Below are positions 52,232 to 60,291 of a stretch of DNA of 64,000 nucleotides, in pieces. A model generated the notes under the pieces. The model was not told the origin of the DNA. It made no database searches and saw only the letters and a program-made list of their open reading frames with translations. Position 1 is the first letter of the stretch. Every line of letters starts with the position of its first letter. Source of the DNA: Desulfosporosinus youngiae DSM 17734 (GTDB taxonomy: Bacteria > Bacillota > Desulfitobacteriia > Desulfitobacteriales > Desulfitobacteriaceae). Both the position numbers and the translations under genes were made by a program. The DNA lies in the NCBI RefSeq assembly GCF_000244895.1, contig NZ_CM001441.1, forward strand, positions 5,371,417-5,435,416. Reading direction: 5' to 3'.

Positions 52232-52951
52232 TTACTGCCGATACTTTTCATTTACCAACCTCTCGTTTTCGTTTATATAAGTTATCCCTAGGATTTTCTC
52301 AACAAGGTCAGCATACTCTCCCGAGACATACTTCCTTATTTCACCAACAGGATAACTATAAAATATGTCCTTATAGATATTTTGGACCCCCGTAATGTTA
52401 TCAAGGGTCATTCCTGACTTTTTAATCGAATTTATTACCGCGTCTACCTCTTCCCCTAGTTTGTACTCGTCGCAGTCATCAACGTAACAATTCTTCGCTT
52501 CCTCAAGATCGCACACTATGAAATCGACATCACTTTTAATAGGTTTCCATTTTGCTAAGTTGAGCTCCGCTGTCCAGTCTTCCCCGCAGAAATTATTTAA
52601 ATCATTTAATACAATACATGCACACATCTGCTTTACGGCACTTGAAGCCTTTTCGTCAGACACAGAAACCTCTTTAGGCGAATCAAATTTCATTATACTC
52701 AGATCCGAAACCACCTCATTAAAATTAACGTCAAACCATTCCCCTATCACTCTCTTGTTCTTATATTTTGCATGCAAATCGACTTCTGCCTTTTCATAAT
52801 TACCTATCAAGGGAGAGATAAATGACTTTGTTATTTTTAGTCCGGATTGAGTCTCAAGCGTTCTGAGCCTTTGAGTGGGGTTTTTTGCTCTACCAATTTT
52901 AACTCTTCCCGTTTCATTTGTAATAACATACACGTGCCCATTCTCATTCAT
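52232..52951 (-). CDS. GIY-YIG-type (T5orf172/MUG113-like) nuclease
   Basis: 239 residues. The N-terminus HVYVITNETGRVKIGRAKNP, then TQRLRTLETQSGLKIT and EVDLHAKYKNKRVIGEWFDV, matches the T5orf172 subgroup of the GIY-YIG fold: VYV...KIG at the core, R23-like arginine and the later E/W. Found as a free-standing gene between tube and chaperone in locus B only, which fits a homing or selfish endonuclease. Confidence 0.75.
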   Translation of the reverse strand: MNENGHVYVITNETGRVKIGRAKNPTQRLRTLETQSGLKITKSFISPLIGNYEKAEVDLHAKYKNKRVIGEWFDVNFNEVVSDLSIMKFDSPKEVSVSDEKASSAVKQMCACIVLNDLNNFCGEDWTAELNLAKWKPIKSDVDFIVCDLEEAKNCYVDDCDEYKLGEEVDAVINSIKKSGMTLDNITGVQNIYKDIFYSYPVGEIRKYVSGEYADLVEKILGITYINENERLVNEKYRQ

Positions 52952-52978
52952 GGAATCTCATCCCTCTCTTTTAGCATT

Positions 52979-53012
52979 ATTAAAGAGACCAGAATTATAA
53001 TCTGATCTCTTT
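52979..53012 (-). terminator. Hairpin between tube gene and GIY-YIG gene
   Basis: AAAGAGATCAGA and TCTGGTCTCTTT with an 8-base AT loop; weak T run (TTTAATAAT). Same place in the operon as the locus A hairpin at 17586. Confidence 0.65.
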
Positions 53013-53081
53013 AAAAGAGAGGTTAGCGGTGTGTCTCACGACATGACATAGCCTCAAAAATGACATAATCTCGTTACCGGC

Positions 53082-53534
53082 TTATTTAAACTTATCCAAG
53101 ATATCGGCATCTTCAAAGGTAAATGGCAGCTCCTCTTCGATAGCATCATCGCTGCTTGCATCAAAGGATGCAATGATGACACTGTCTAGGTTGCAGTTCT
53201 TTAAGACAGTCGTCTGTTTCCCTATGCTTGAGGTCGTATCCTCATTGGTAATCTGCAGGTCGAAATAAAAATCCTTGCCGGTCTTGATATACTTCAGCAT
53301 TAAGGACCTGAACAAGCTTGTAACGTAATAAACCGTCAACGTCCCACTGCCTGACCAACCCGTAGATTTCTTGGCAACATTCATTCTCCCCAGAATGGGG
53401 ACATCGGTTTTGGTCTTTTCAATCGTAGCTTCAATGGACTTAGCGTAGAACAACTCTTCTACTTGACCATTGATCGTCGCAAAGGCCCGGGCTTGCTTCC
53501 CTGTGATGACATCTTCCGATTTCATAAAGGCCAT
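53082..53534 (-). CDS. xkdM: Tail tube protein (XkdM)
   Basis: 150 residues, very close to 17627-18094 (GKQARAFATINGQVEELF; KKSTGWSGSGTLTVYYVTS). Five residues shorter at the C-terminus. Followed by the hairpin at 52979. Confidence 0.92.
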   Translation of the reverse strand: MAFMKSEDVITGKQARAFATINGQVEELFYAKSIEATIEKTKTDVPILGRMNVAKKSTGWSGSGTLTVYYVTSLFRSLMLKYIKTGKDFYFDLQITNEDTTSSIGKQTTVLKNCNLDSVIIASFDASSDDAIEEELPFTFEDADILDKFK

Positions 53535-53535
53535 G

Positions 53536-54219
53536 TTAACTTACCCCCTGTTCATAATAAAGAGGCGGATTACGCAACCCACCTCTTTCAAGTATCTCAT
53601 TAATGTTAAGCCCCCTATGATATTGAGCTCGTACTTTTTGAGGAGAAAGTCCAAATTCATCGGTAAGCTCAATCAATAAACGTTCCTCGTTCCTAAATTC
53701 AACCTTAATATTATTCCTTTTGTTCCTTGATTGTTGAAATCGAGTAGCAAAAAGGCAATTGTCAGGAAAGTATCCTTTGTTATTGTCTGCCCTTTCAATA
53801 GTAAGCCCATCATGATACCCATTTTGAAGAGCCCACATCTTGAAAGATTGATAACTGTCTCTCCACTCTTTACAAATAGTAATTCCTCGCCCCCCGTAAT
53901 ATGGGTAATCAGGGCGATTTTTATTATAGCACCTAGATCTCATATTCCCCCACGTATTGTACAGCTTTGACCCTACATCTCCATGCTTTGTGCTCCTGTC
54001 AAGCAATATGTCCATCTTATAGCATCCACAGGACTTGGTGTGCCCACTCAATAAATGCCAATGTTCAACTTCAACTATTGCTCCGCATTCACACTGACAT
54101 TTCCAAAAATGAGAATACCTTTCTCCTTTGTTTTGTTTTTGCCTCTTTCCATAACCAATAACATAGAGTCTTTCGAAGAGCATATCGGTCAAATCTCGTT
54201 TCGGTTTTAAGCTTGGCAC
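53536..54219 (-). CDS. HNH/AP2-type phage endonuclease-like protein
   Basis: 227 residues. A zinc-finger N-terminal part (WKCQCECGAIVEVEHWHLLS, then GHTKSCGC) is followed by the common phage endonuclease block: YNTWGNMRSRCYNKNRPDYP, YYGGRGITICKEW, LTIERADNNKGYFPDNCLFA, TRFQQSRN. The C-terminus looks like a small DNA-binding domain. It sits between sheath and tube, where locus A has a single base, so it is an insertion of a homing-type gene. Confidence 0.75.
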   Translation of the reverse strand: MPSLKPKRDLTDMLFERLYVIGYGKRQKQNKGERYSHFWKCQCECGAIVEVEHWHLLSGHTKSCGCYKMDILLDRSTKHGDVGSKLYNTWGNMRSRCYNKNRPDYPYYGGRGITICKEWRDSYQSFKMWALQNGYHDGLTIERADNNKGYFPDNCLFATRFQQSRNKRNNIKVEFRNEERLLIELTDEFGLSPQKVRAQYHRGLNINEILERGGLRNPPLYYEQGVS

Positions 54220-54225
54220 GAGTCA

Positions 54226-55542
54226 TCACCTCACTTTTACCAAGAGGTATATACGCTCTACGCTATCCACTGGTTGCGTGTAGGCCTCAATAAGAACAGC
54301 GTCCGCTTCGTTACCCGCAATGACAGTCAGGTCAGTCTGTGAGTCAAAGTTCTGGATGGCATTAATCCCCTGCAGAGTTTCCATATAGTTCACACATTCA
54401 TTCTTGAGCAGGTTCCTGCCGTCATCATTGTTATTGACTTTCCCGACGTAAAACTCAGAAAAGATACTTACCAGATCATTGTTGATACCGTCTAAAACCC
54501 TGATCACGCGGTTCTTGTGGAAAGCTTTACCCTTGTCCACTGTGAAGCTGGTCAGGGTATTAATATCCTGTTCGACTAGCGCCCGGTTGTCGCTGGCCGT
54601 GAACAAAAACTCCCCGGCTTTTAACGCTGCAATGATCTGGGTATTCGTGTACCTGGGAGCCACATCTACGGCATCGTCATAGGCTTGGTAGGTTAACGAC
54701 TCGTTGACCTCAGCTCCCGCTGTGGCACCGGCTACCCAGGCCGTTGCCTGTGCTGCCGTAAGGGTTGTCCCGTTGGAGAGGACCACGCCATTTTTGACGC
54801 TGATCACACCCTCATAGTCGGCTATTGGATAATTCTCCAGGACCACCTGAATTTTCTTGCCCTCATCATCTCGGAGCCGTTTGCAGAAAGCTGTGAAGGT
54901 TGCTTTCAGTGTGTTATCTGTCGAAGGCAAGGCCAGAGTATTAAAGTCAAAAATCTCGACTGCTGCCAGATAATCGATATAAGCCTGATTGGTAACCGTA
55001 CCGTCTGCTCCGCCGGTAAGAGGTGCGCCAGCTGTTTCAGCTAAAGCACCGGTGCCGCTGAATATTACCCAGTCATTTGCAATAAGCCCAGCAATATTAG
55101 CTACAGTTTGCATATCCTGCTCAACCCCATCTACTAGGGTGGATACATCAAACTTGGTTTCATCGTCGATATTTTCCTGAATGATTACAGAGATGCTGTT
55201 CCCGCGAACCCCGCCCCATTTAGCGGTGACCGAGAGATTGCCAGCTGTAGCCGTTGCCTTCGTCCCGGCGTTAAGCCTATACAGGAGGAGTTTTTGAGCT
55301 CGTTTCAGGGCTTCGTTAACCAAGAGCAATCTAGGATCTGTAATGCTGTAACCCAGCTTAGTCAACGTGTCTTCGCCGGCTTCAATCGTAATAATCTTAC
55401 TGGGTTCGCCCCAGCTCAGCGCTAATGGGATCGAGGCTATGCCACGCTCCCCCAGGCTTCCTAGTGCCTGGGGCTCTGACTTGAAATTGATGTAAACTCC
55501 CGGCCTCACTTTATTCTGCGTTGTGAACGTGCCTGCTGCCAT
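54226..55542 (-). CDS. xkdK: Contractile tail sheath protein (XkdK)
   Basis: 438 residues, colinear with 18096-19412 (MAAGTFTTQNKVRPGVYINF; KGKAFHKNRVIRVLDGIN). Complete, with a normal length. Confidence 0.95.
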   Translation of the reverse strand: MAAGTFTTQNKVRPGVYINFKSEPQALGSLGERGIASIPLALSWGEPSKIITIEAGEDTLTKLGYSITDPRLLLVNEALKRAQKLLLYRLNAGTKATATAGNLSVTAKWGGVRGNSISVIIQENIDDETKFDVSTLVDGVEQDMQTVANIAGLIANDWVIFSGTGALAETAGAPLTGGADGTVTNQAYIDYLAAVEIFDFNTLALPSTDNTLKATFTAFCKRLRDDEGKKIQVVLENYPIADYEGVISVKNGVVLSNGTTLTAAQATAWVAGATAGAEVNESLTYQAYDDAVDVAPRYTNTQIIAALKAGEFLFTASDNRALVEQDINTLTSFTVDKGKAFHKNRVIRVLDGINNDLVSIFSEFYVGKVNNNDDGRNLLKNECVNYMETLQGINAIQNFDSQTDLTVIAGNEADAVLIEAYTQPVDSVERIYLLVKVR

Positions 55543-55544
55543 TT

Positions 55545-55730
55545 TTATCTAGCCTCCTTCTTCAGAAAATTGTCTAATAACTCAAGGACTTCTTCCTGGG
55601 TGTATCGTTGCCCATCCTCCAAGAGTGCATTTAAAACATCCTTTTGAGGATACTTTTTAGACTTCAGTATCTGCTGTTTCGTGTAGGCCTTAGCAACCTG
55701 CACTTCTTTTTTGGTGTTAACCATGTACAT
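55545..55730 (-). CDS. Small conserved protein before the sheath gene
   Basis: 61 residues from ATG 55730 (MYMVNTKKEVQVAKAYTKQQ ...). The ORF is open further upstream but that part overlaps the tail terminator gene and is not conserved. Homologue of 19414-19596. Confidence 0.7.
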   Translation of the reverse strand: MYMVNTKKEVQVAKAYTKQQILKSKKYPQKDVLNALLEDGQRYTQEEVLELLDNFLKKEAR

Positions 55731-56142
55731 ATCCCTCCTGTTCCATGGTTTGCATGAGCGGGTCGGGCACCGCCTCTTTCGAAACATGGAAATTATAATT
55801 AACAAAAAAATGCAGCACCCCGTCAACAACCTCATGGCGCATTCCTGTGCCCCGGATAAGGCCGTCATCTAAACTGATCAGCTCCATCTTGTCATAGAGC
55901 TGCTCTGCCATGTCATGCAGCTCCTCATTGCTCCCAGCAAAGTAATGAATATCAAACGAGTGACTGCGCTGATACCGCCGGCCAAGGAGCTGATCCTGTG
56001 ATACCGGAAAAAGCTTCACAAAAAAACAAGGCTTTTTAAAACCCTGCTTAATCTCTTCGCCGTATGTTTTTGTGCCCGGAAAGTGCTGGTCCAACACTGA
56101 AATAATGCTGTTTCGAATCAGGTTCACTGTAATTATGCCCAC
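55717..56142 (-). CDS. Tail terminator protein, DUF6838-like
   Basis: About 141 residues from GTG 56142, AAGGAG eight bases upstream. GIITVNLIRNSIISVLDQHF and LYDKMELISLDDGLIRGTGM match 19583-20002. Caps the tail tube. Confidence 0.78.
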   Translation of the reverse strand: MGIITVNLIRNSIISVLDQHFPGTKTYGEEIKQGFKKPCFFVKLFPVSQDQLLGRRYQRSHSFDIHYFAGSNEELHDMAEQLYDKMELISLDDGLIRGTGMRHEVVDGVLHFFVNYNFHVSKEAVPDPLMQTMEQEGYVHG

Positions 56143-56146
56143 GTCA

Positions 56147-56695
56147 TCATCTCCTTGGCGGACGCCCATTCATTATTTGCTCTAGGAGCTGGATTTGCTT
56201 GCGTTCGAGGTATTTGGGCAGATCCCTTTCGATTTCTTGCATAGAGATCGTCATCATAAATTTACCGCTGACCCAGCCAATTTTCCTATTCCCTACATAC
56301 ATACCCAAAGAGCCATACCTCTCCTTATAAGCTACCTTTGCCTCTTTGGTCAAGTGTATCACTGATCGGTCATAGATGAATTTATTGCCTTCCCAATGCC
56401 CCGGTACCCAATGGGAGCGGAAGCCGTATTCAACGAATGAAGCATACTCTAGATTATTAAAAATCTCTATGACATAAGCGTCACCTGTTCGAGTAACATT
56501 CCCAACCTGCCATTTTCGGCGGAGGTCACCGTGGTCTGCCAGCATCCGCATCTTAATCTTTCGTAGAGAGCGCATAGCCATTTCCGATAGGAACTCCCTG
56601 ATAAACCGTTCCATTACGCGCTCGTCTAGGGCTTTTTGGAATGACTGAGCCAACCTTTCGAATTCCTCGAAGCGAAAACTTCCCCAGCGGGCCAT
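56147..56695 (-). CDS. Head-tail joining protein, HK97 gp10-like (XkdI position)
   Basis: 182 residues. MARWGSFRFEEFERLAQSFQ start, IEIFNNLEYASFVEYGFRSH centre: the NxxxYAxxVEYG motif is diagnostic of the HK97 gp10 family. It joins the head to the tail. Missing in locus A. Confidence 0.85.
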   Translation of the reverse strand: MARWGSFRFEEFERLAQSFQKALDERVMERFIREFLSEMAMRSLRKIKMRMLADHGDLRRKWQVGNVTRTGDAYVIEIFNNLEYASFVEYGFRSHWVPGHWEGNKFIYDRSVIHLTKEAKVAYKERYGSLGMYVGNRKIGWVSGKFMMTISMQEIERDLPKYLERKQIQLLEQIMNGRPPRR

Positions 56696-57054
56696 TAGGC
56701 TTTATCCTCCCTTTGCAGGCTGATTTCCTGATGGGAGCCATAAACAAAGGGTTCTCCCGTCGTAAATTTCAGCGTCCTGCCACAATGAGTGACTACCAGC
56801 GTGTCCCCCTGTTTAATCTCTAACTCAGGTGCAATAAAAAGCTTCGTCTCGTAGAGGATATTGTTTGTAGATTCTGTTTGCTGATTACTGGCCAGCGACT
56901 TCTGAGATAGCTTACATTTTTGATCGATATGAACTGACTGCAGCTCCTGCCGGGTCTCCCCGGATGGCTTCTTTACGTCGATCATGCGGCTAACTGTGCA
57001 GGTGTCTTCATACAGCTTTTCTATGGCTCTACGGTGGCGTTTGTAGTTAATCAT
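56695..57054 (-). CDS. Head-tail adaptor/stopper-like protein (XkdH position)
   Basis: About 119 residues from ATG 57054 (MINYKRHRRAIEKLYEDTCT). Beta-rich with VHIDQKCKLSQKSL and LFIAPELEIKQGDTLVVTHC, like minor capsid/stopper proteins (XkdH). One-base overlap with the gp10-like gene. Missing in locus A. Confidence 0.7.
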   Translation of the reverse strand: MINYKRHRRAIEKLYEDTCTVSRMIDVKKPSGETRQELQSVHIDQKCKLSQKSLASNQQTESTNNILYETKLFIAPELEIKQGDTLVVTHCGRTLKFTTGEPFVYGSHQEISLQREDKA

Positions 57055-57056
57055 GC

Positions 57057-57446
57057 CTACCACCTAAGCTTTCGGTATCGGTTCAAATCGATTTTGTAAT
57101 TCAAAACGACTTGATCAATTGAGGACTTCGAAGTATTAGACACCCCGTCTCCTCTTCCGGGGCTTACCTGTGTATCTCCAATTTTCACGGCTTCAGAGCC
57201 GCCGACCGTATCGGAGATTTCATCCACATGGGGAAGGTCAATCCGGACAGCGTCAATAGTCATCGATACCCAGGTGAATTTTAAAGAGTTCGGGATATCT
57301 AAAAGGTTGCAATAATGCAAAATTCGCCATCCGAGTTCTTCAATGTAATCTTTTATTAAGCTATCCATATCCTCAGTTTTCAACTCCAGGCGATTTTTTA
57401 CCTTTGTTAGGATAGTTTCTTGGTTGCTTGGATCGCTTGGGTGCAT
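57057..57446 (-). CDS. Head-tail connector, gp6-like
   Basis: 129 residues, helical N-terminus (LTKVKNRLELKTEDMDSLIK, DYIEELGWRILHYCN), as in gp6/QLRG connectors that bind beneath the portal. The frame overlaps the next gene for 74 bases. Missing in locus A. Confidence 0.65.
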   Translation of the reverse strand: MHPSDPSNQETILTKVKNRLELKTEDMDSLIKDYIEELGWRILHYCNLLDIPNSLKFTWVSMTIDAVRIDLPHVDEISDTVGGSEAVKIGDTQVSPGRGDGVSNTSKSSIDQVVLNYKIDLNRYRKLRW

Positions 57447-57594
57447 TATCTTTCCTCATCTCCCCTTCTTGCCCGCTTGCTTTTTTATTTCCTGGGGAGC
57501 CCGGCTCGTTCTGATCTTTATGCCCTTCCAGATCGGCTTCTTTTTTCTTTTCTTCCGCCAACCTGCGGGCACGGATAAATGCAGTGGCACTCAT
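57373..57594 (-). CDS. Small charged head-region protein
   Basis: 73 residues from ATG 57594 (MSATAFIRARRLAEEKKKEA ...), GGAGGAG upstream. Very basic C-terminus. The MSATAFxRxRR start recurs in phage head clusters beside capsid genes. Function unknown. Confidence 0.55.
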   Translation of the reverse strand: MSATAFIRARRLAEEKKKEADLEGHKDQNEPGSPGNKKASGQEGEMRKDNAPKRSKQPRNYPNKGKKSPGVEN

Positions 57595-57595
57595 T

Positions 57596-57805
57596 TTACT
57601 CCTCCAGCGTGGCGATCCTGGCTGCAAATTCAGCCAGGATCGATTGAACGTCTGTTCCTGTAACTCCGGGAATTTCAGATACAGTAACAGCAGAGGCGGA
57701 AATAGATCCGCCCTCGCCGCTTTCCAACTTTTCCAGGCATTTAATCACTCCATGGATTTTTCCCACTGGCGTTGTTCTGGATTTAACACTGCTTAAATCT
57801 GGCAT
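57596..57805 (-). CDS. Putative head fibre-like protein
   Basis: 69 residues: MPDLSSVKSRTTPVGKIHGV ... then PGVTGTDVQSILAEFAARIA, TLEE. The TGxDVQ..L..LAARI.ALE ending is the trimeric coil pattern of phage head fibres. It follows the major capsid gene by 13 bases. Confidence 0.6.
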   Translation of the reverse strand: MPDLSSVKSRTTPVGKIHGVIKCLEKLESGEGGSISASAVTVSEIPGVTGTDVQSILAEFAARIATLEE

Positions 57806-57818
57806 TTTGCAGCCCCCC

Positions 57819-58775
57819 TTACGCTATCTTATGGACAAACTGAACTATACGGATATTCTTATTCTCATATACTCTCTCCCAATTATCCGGGGTTTCCAAC
57901 TCTGCGTTAGTGGGGGATACCCCTGTCACTGAATCCTCCGTCCATTTTACGCCCCGTGGGTGCAGGATAAAATGCTGCCGGTTGACAAGAATATCGTCGC
58001 CCTGCAGGCTGTCGCGATCCGTTTCCGTGGGTACTGGTGCAGCCCCATTGCCAAAACCGATCGCCCCTGGTCCAAACAGGTAAGTAGTGTAGACACCGGC
58101 TGCATTGGGGTGTCCATCGTCCACGAGAACCCGCTTGCCCAGGTAAGCGGCAAAAGCAGCGCCGGTCACAGGGTCTTTCTGCCATTCAATCAACTGGTCC
58201 TTCAGCAGTTTGCTGTAAACGGCGCTGTGCATAGAGAAGGCTGTAAGCTTGTCGGCGGCGTCTCCAAGCTTCTGTTGGGCGTCAACGGTCGTGGTTGCGC
58301 TAATGACGGCAGCAGAGCCGGCAGCTCCGGAAATGTCATGCTTGTTGCCGGCCATACTAGGCGTTGCAAATACACCTTTCAATGTACTGAACAGCATTTT
58401 CTGGCGATCCCTGTTCCACCATGCCGCCACAAGATCAGCAATAGCCCGAAGGGGATCGTCCCCAGACAGAGCTTTGGCAAGGTCGTTGGCCCCCCACGCT
58501 TTGCCCCTGGTATGCAATCGAGACATATCTTTGGCAGCGACAATGTGATTTACCGATAAAGGGGTTGTATCGCTAAGGATTTCAGAGTCACCTGTTAGGT
58601 CGTTCCAGAACGGCATATTAAGGATGGTTCCTCCGGTTGCCGCAAGTTCGTCCAATTGCGAATCCGGAACAACAATCCCAGATTGCACCAAGGCCGAAAG
58701 TTCTGCTGTGCGTTGAATTAAATAAGGGTTAAATACTTCGGGGACGATCACGTCCGCTATACGTGTTGCTGGCAT
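57819..58775 (-). CDS. Major capsid protein
   Basis: 318 residues. ATRIADVIVPEVFNPYLIQR start, GGTILNMPFWNDLTGDSEIL, and KRVLVDDGHPNAAGVYTTYL, then LFGPGAIGFGNGA are typical of the coat proteins found beside GP20 scaffolds. It forms the icosahedral shell with the HK97-type fold (by family). Absent from locus A. Confidence 0.88.
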   Translation of the reverse strand: MPATRIADVIVPEVFNPYLIQRTAELSALVQSGIVVPDSQLDELAATGGTILNMPFWNDLTGDSEILSDTTPLSVNHIVAAKDMSRLHTRGKAWGANDLAKALSGDDPLRAIADLVAAWWNRDRQKMLFSTLKGVFATPSMAGNKHDISGAAGSAAVISATTTVDAQQKLGDAADKLTAFSMHSAVYSKLLKDQLIEWQKDPVTGAAFAAYLGKRVLVDDGHPNAAGVYTTYLFGPGAIGFGNGAAPVPTETDRDSLQGDDILVNRQHFILHPRGVKWTEDSVTGVSPTNAELETPDNWERVYENKNIRIVQFVHKIA

Positions 58776-58800
58776 GTTAACATCACCTCATAAGTTATTT

Positions 58801-59442
58801 TTATTGTTTAGCTATAGCCTGGAGTTGCTTTGCTAGATCGGGATTATCCCGCAGGAGTCGGCCTTGCTCCGTCAAATTAAAGGTTTCCTTCTTCCATGGA
58901 TTGACCTGACCATCTCCGCTTTTATGCCTCTTACTTTCATGAGGTTGAGCCCCTTTGAATTGGGGGTCTGCCGGATCCTTCTTCTCGACAAACAAAAAAG
59001 CCTTGCTTTCCCGCAGGGCTTTGAGTTGATCGTCTAATCCTGATTTAATAGTCCCATCCTCATTAACATCAATTTTGGTTTTATCAAGAAGTGTGGAAAT
59101 CAAATCCGGGTCGTGAGCATCACCGGCCACAGAAAGCTTAATTGCCGTCGAGATGGACATATCCCGCAGCTTCGCCTGGTACTCTTCCTCCTTTTTCTTA
59201 TTGTCTTTTTGAAGCTGCTCAATTTGACCTTTAAGGGTTTCGTTGTCTCCGGCAGACTTCTTTAGATCGGCCAGCTGCCCATCCCGTTCCTTCAACGCTT
59301 CTTCGGATTTCTTTTTTGCCTCGTTGACCTCGTCAAAACGAACCTTGGGAATATATCCTTTGAGCTCTTCCTGAGATGCCTGAGCGGCTTTCTCTGCTTG
59401 CTCTTCGCTCAACCCTAAAGCGACAAATTGTTCTTTAGTCAT
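58801..59442 (-). CDS. Phage scaffold protein (GP20 family)
   Basis: 213 residues. MTKEQFVALGLSEEQAEKAA; long coiled coil near 45-115; DKTKIDVNEDGTIKSGLDDQ, then LKALRESKAFLF. Assists capsid assembly. Its C-terminal 40 residues (ending LAKQLQAIAKQ) are the part missing from locus A, and scaffold C-termini normally touch the coat. Confidence 0.85.
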   Translation of the reverse strand: MTKEQFVALGLSEEQAEKAAQASQEELKGYIPKVRFDEVNEAKKKSEEALKERDGQLADLKKSAGDNETLKGQIEQLQKDNKKKEEEYQAKLRDMSISTAIKLSVAGDAHDPDLISTLLDKTKIDVNEDGTIKSGLDDQLKALRESKAFLFVEKKDPADPQFKGAQPHESKRHKSGDGQVNPWKKETFNLTEQGRLLRDNPDLAKQLQAIAKQ

Positions 59443-59532
59443 TTTATATCCGTCCTCTCATCTTCACTTTTAACCCGGTCGTGTCCGGTGATGACTTTGT
59501 AGTTAACGCCCAAAATTCCAAAATGGCGGCAT

Positions 59533-59559
59533 AATAAAAGACACCTCGTCACAGGTGCC
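59533..59559 (-). terminator. Hairpin upstream of the scaffold gene
   Basis: GGCACCT and AGGTGTC with a GTGACG loop, then TTTTATT on the minus strand. Same position as the locus A hairpin at 20621. Confidence 0.65.
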
Positions 59560-59623
59560 AAATCTGGTATAATTTTCTTATCAGCACTTACTCGCTGAAT
59601 ATCTAGGAAAGGAGAACTTTCAT

Positions 59624-59856
59624 ATGGGCAAAAATCAATGGGTGTCGCCCAGAGGTAATGGAAAATGGGGCGTTCATGGCGAAGGTAACGAGCGCGATAC
59701 TAAACAATTTGAAAACAAAAAGATGCCATTGACTATGGCAAAGCCATTGCCAAGAATCAGGGCTCAGAATTAATTATTCAAGGCGGAAACGGTAGAATTC
59801 AGTCAAAAGACAGCTACGGCAAGGACCCCAATCCTCCCAAAGATACCGAGCACTAA
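59624..59856 (+). pseudogene. DUF2188-like protein gene with a single-base frameshift
   Basis: From ATG 59624 (GGAGAA ribosome site) the frame reads MGKNQWVSPRGNGKWGVHGE, then GNERDTKQFENKK, and runs into nonsense. One more A in the AAAAA run at 59717-59721 restores DAIDYGKAIAKNQGSELIIQ and GGNGRIQSKDSYGKDPNPP to TAA 59856. This is the DUF2188 pattern (W.V.p.g.gW.v..eg..r....f..k..Ai..ak..A). It could be a sequencing error in the homopolymer. Confidence 0.7.
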
Positions 59857-60002
59857 TCGTATGTTGGCGTCATTCTTACCCTAAAGCCATCGCTTACATC
59901 TACATCCTCATTTGTGATTGCGGCAATGGTTTTAGGGTTTTCTTCATCGGTTTCAATTACAATTTTTGTGAACTGATTTGATAGAACTCTAAAATCCTCC
60001 AT
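59853..60002 (-). CDS. 49-residue hypothetical protein
   Basis: MEDFRVLSNQFTKIVIETDE, then ENPKTIAAITNEDVDVSDGF and RVRMTPTYD. GGAGGGAG precedes the ATG. Convergent with the DUF2188-like gene, overlapping it by four bases. Part of the cargo pocket between the MuF gene and scaffold. Function unknown. Confidence 0.55.
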   Translation of the reverse strand: MEDFRVLSNQFTKIVIETDEENPKTIAAITNEDVDVSDGFRVRMTPTYD

Positions 60003-60024
60003 ATTTGCTCCCTCCTCTCCTGAA

Positions 60025-60057
60025 ATAAAAATACCACCTATCGAAACCGATAGATGG
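60025..60057 (-). terminator. Terminator after the possible immunity gene
   Basis: On the minus strand CCATCTATCG and CGATAGGTGG close a GTTT loop, then TATTTTTATTT. It lies three bases after the small gene at 60060, isolating the portal-to-immunity unit from the coat genes. Confidence 0.8.
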
Positions 60058-60059
60058 CT

Positions 60060-60287
60060 TTAACCGTTTTCAATTAATCGCATGGCCTTAGCTCCAGAAA
60101 TTTCATCCGCTCTAAATACCATGTCCGAGCTTCCAATGCCGTCTCCGTCATATCCCATGACCCTATCCATCAACAGATTATCATTGTCCACGATCCAGCC
60201 TTTTTCTTTGTCATGTAGATACGGCACAAAGTCCTCTATCTTGCCAACCTGATTCAGGTCAGTCAAATAATAATAAGTTGTGTCCAT
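60060..60287 (-). CDS. Small acidic protein, possible immunity to the MuF toxin domain
   Basis: 75 residues: MDTTYYYLTDLNQVGKIEDF, then DKEKGWIVDNDNLLMDRVMG, YDGDGIGSSDMVFRADEI and a short end. Strongly acidic. It begins four bases after the MuF-fusion stop and is followed by a terminator. In polymorphic MuF toxins the gene right behind usually encodes immunity. No family recognised; the role is inferred from position and charge. Confidence 0.55.
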   Translation of the reverse strand: MDTTYYYLTDLNQVGKIEDFVPYLHDKEKGWIVDNDNLLMDRVMGYDGDGIGSSDMVFRADEISGAKAMRLIENG

Positions 60288-60291
60288 TATC

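Noticed and set aside
57960..58559. A 199-residue plus-strand frame across the capsid gene
   Set aside because: It is opposite a clear major capsid protein and has no family resemblance.
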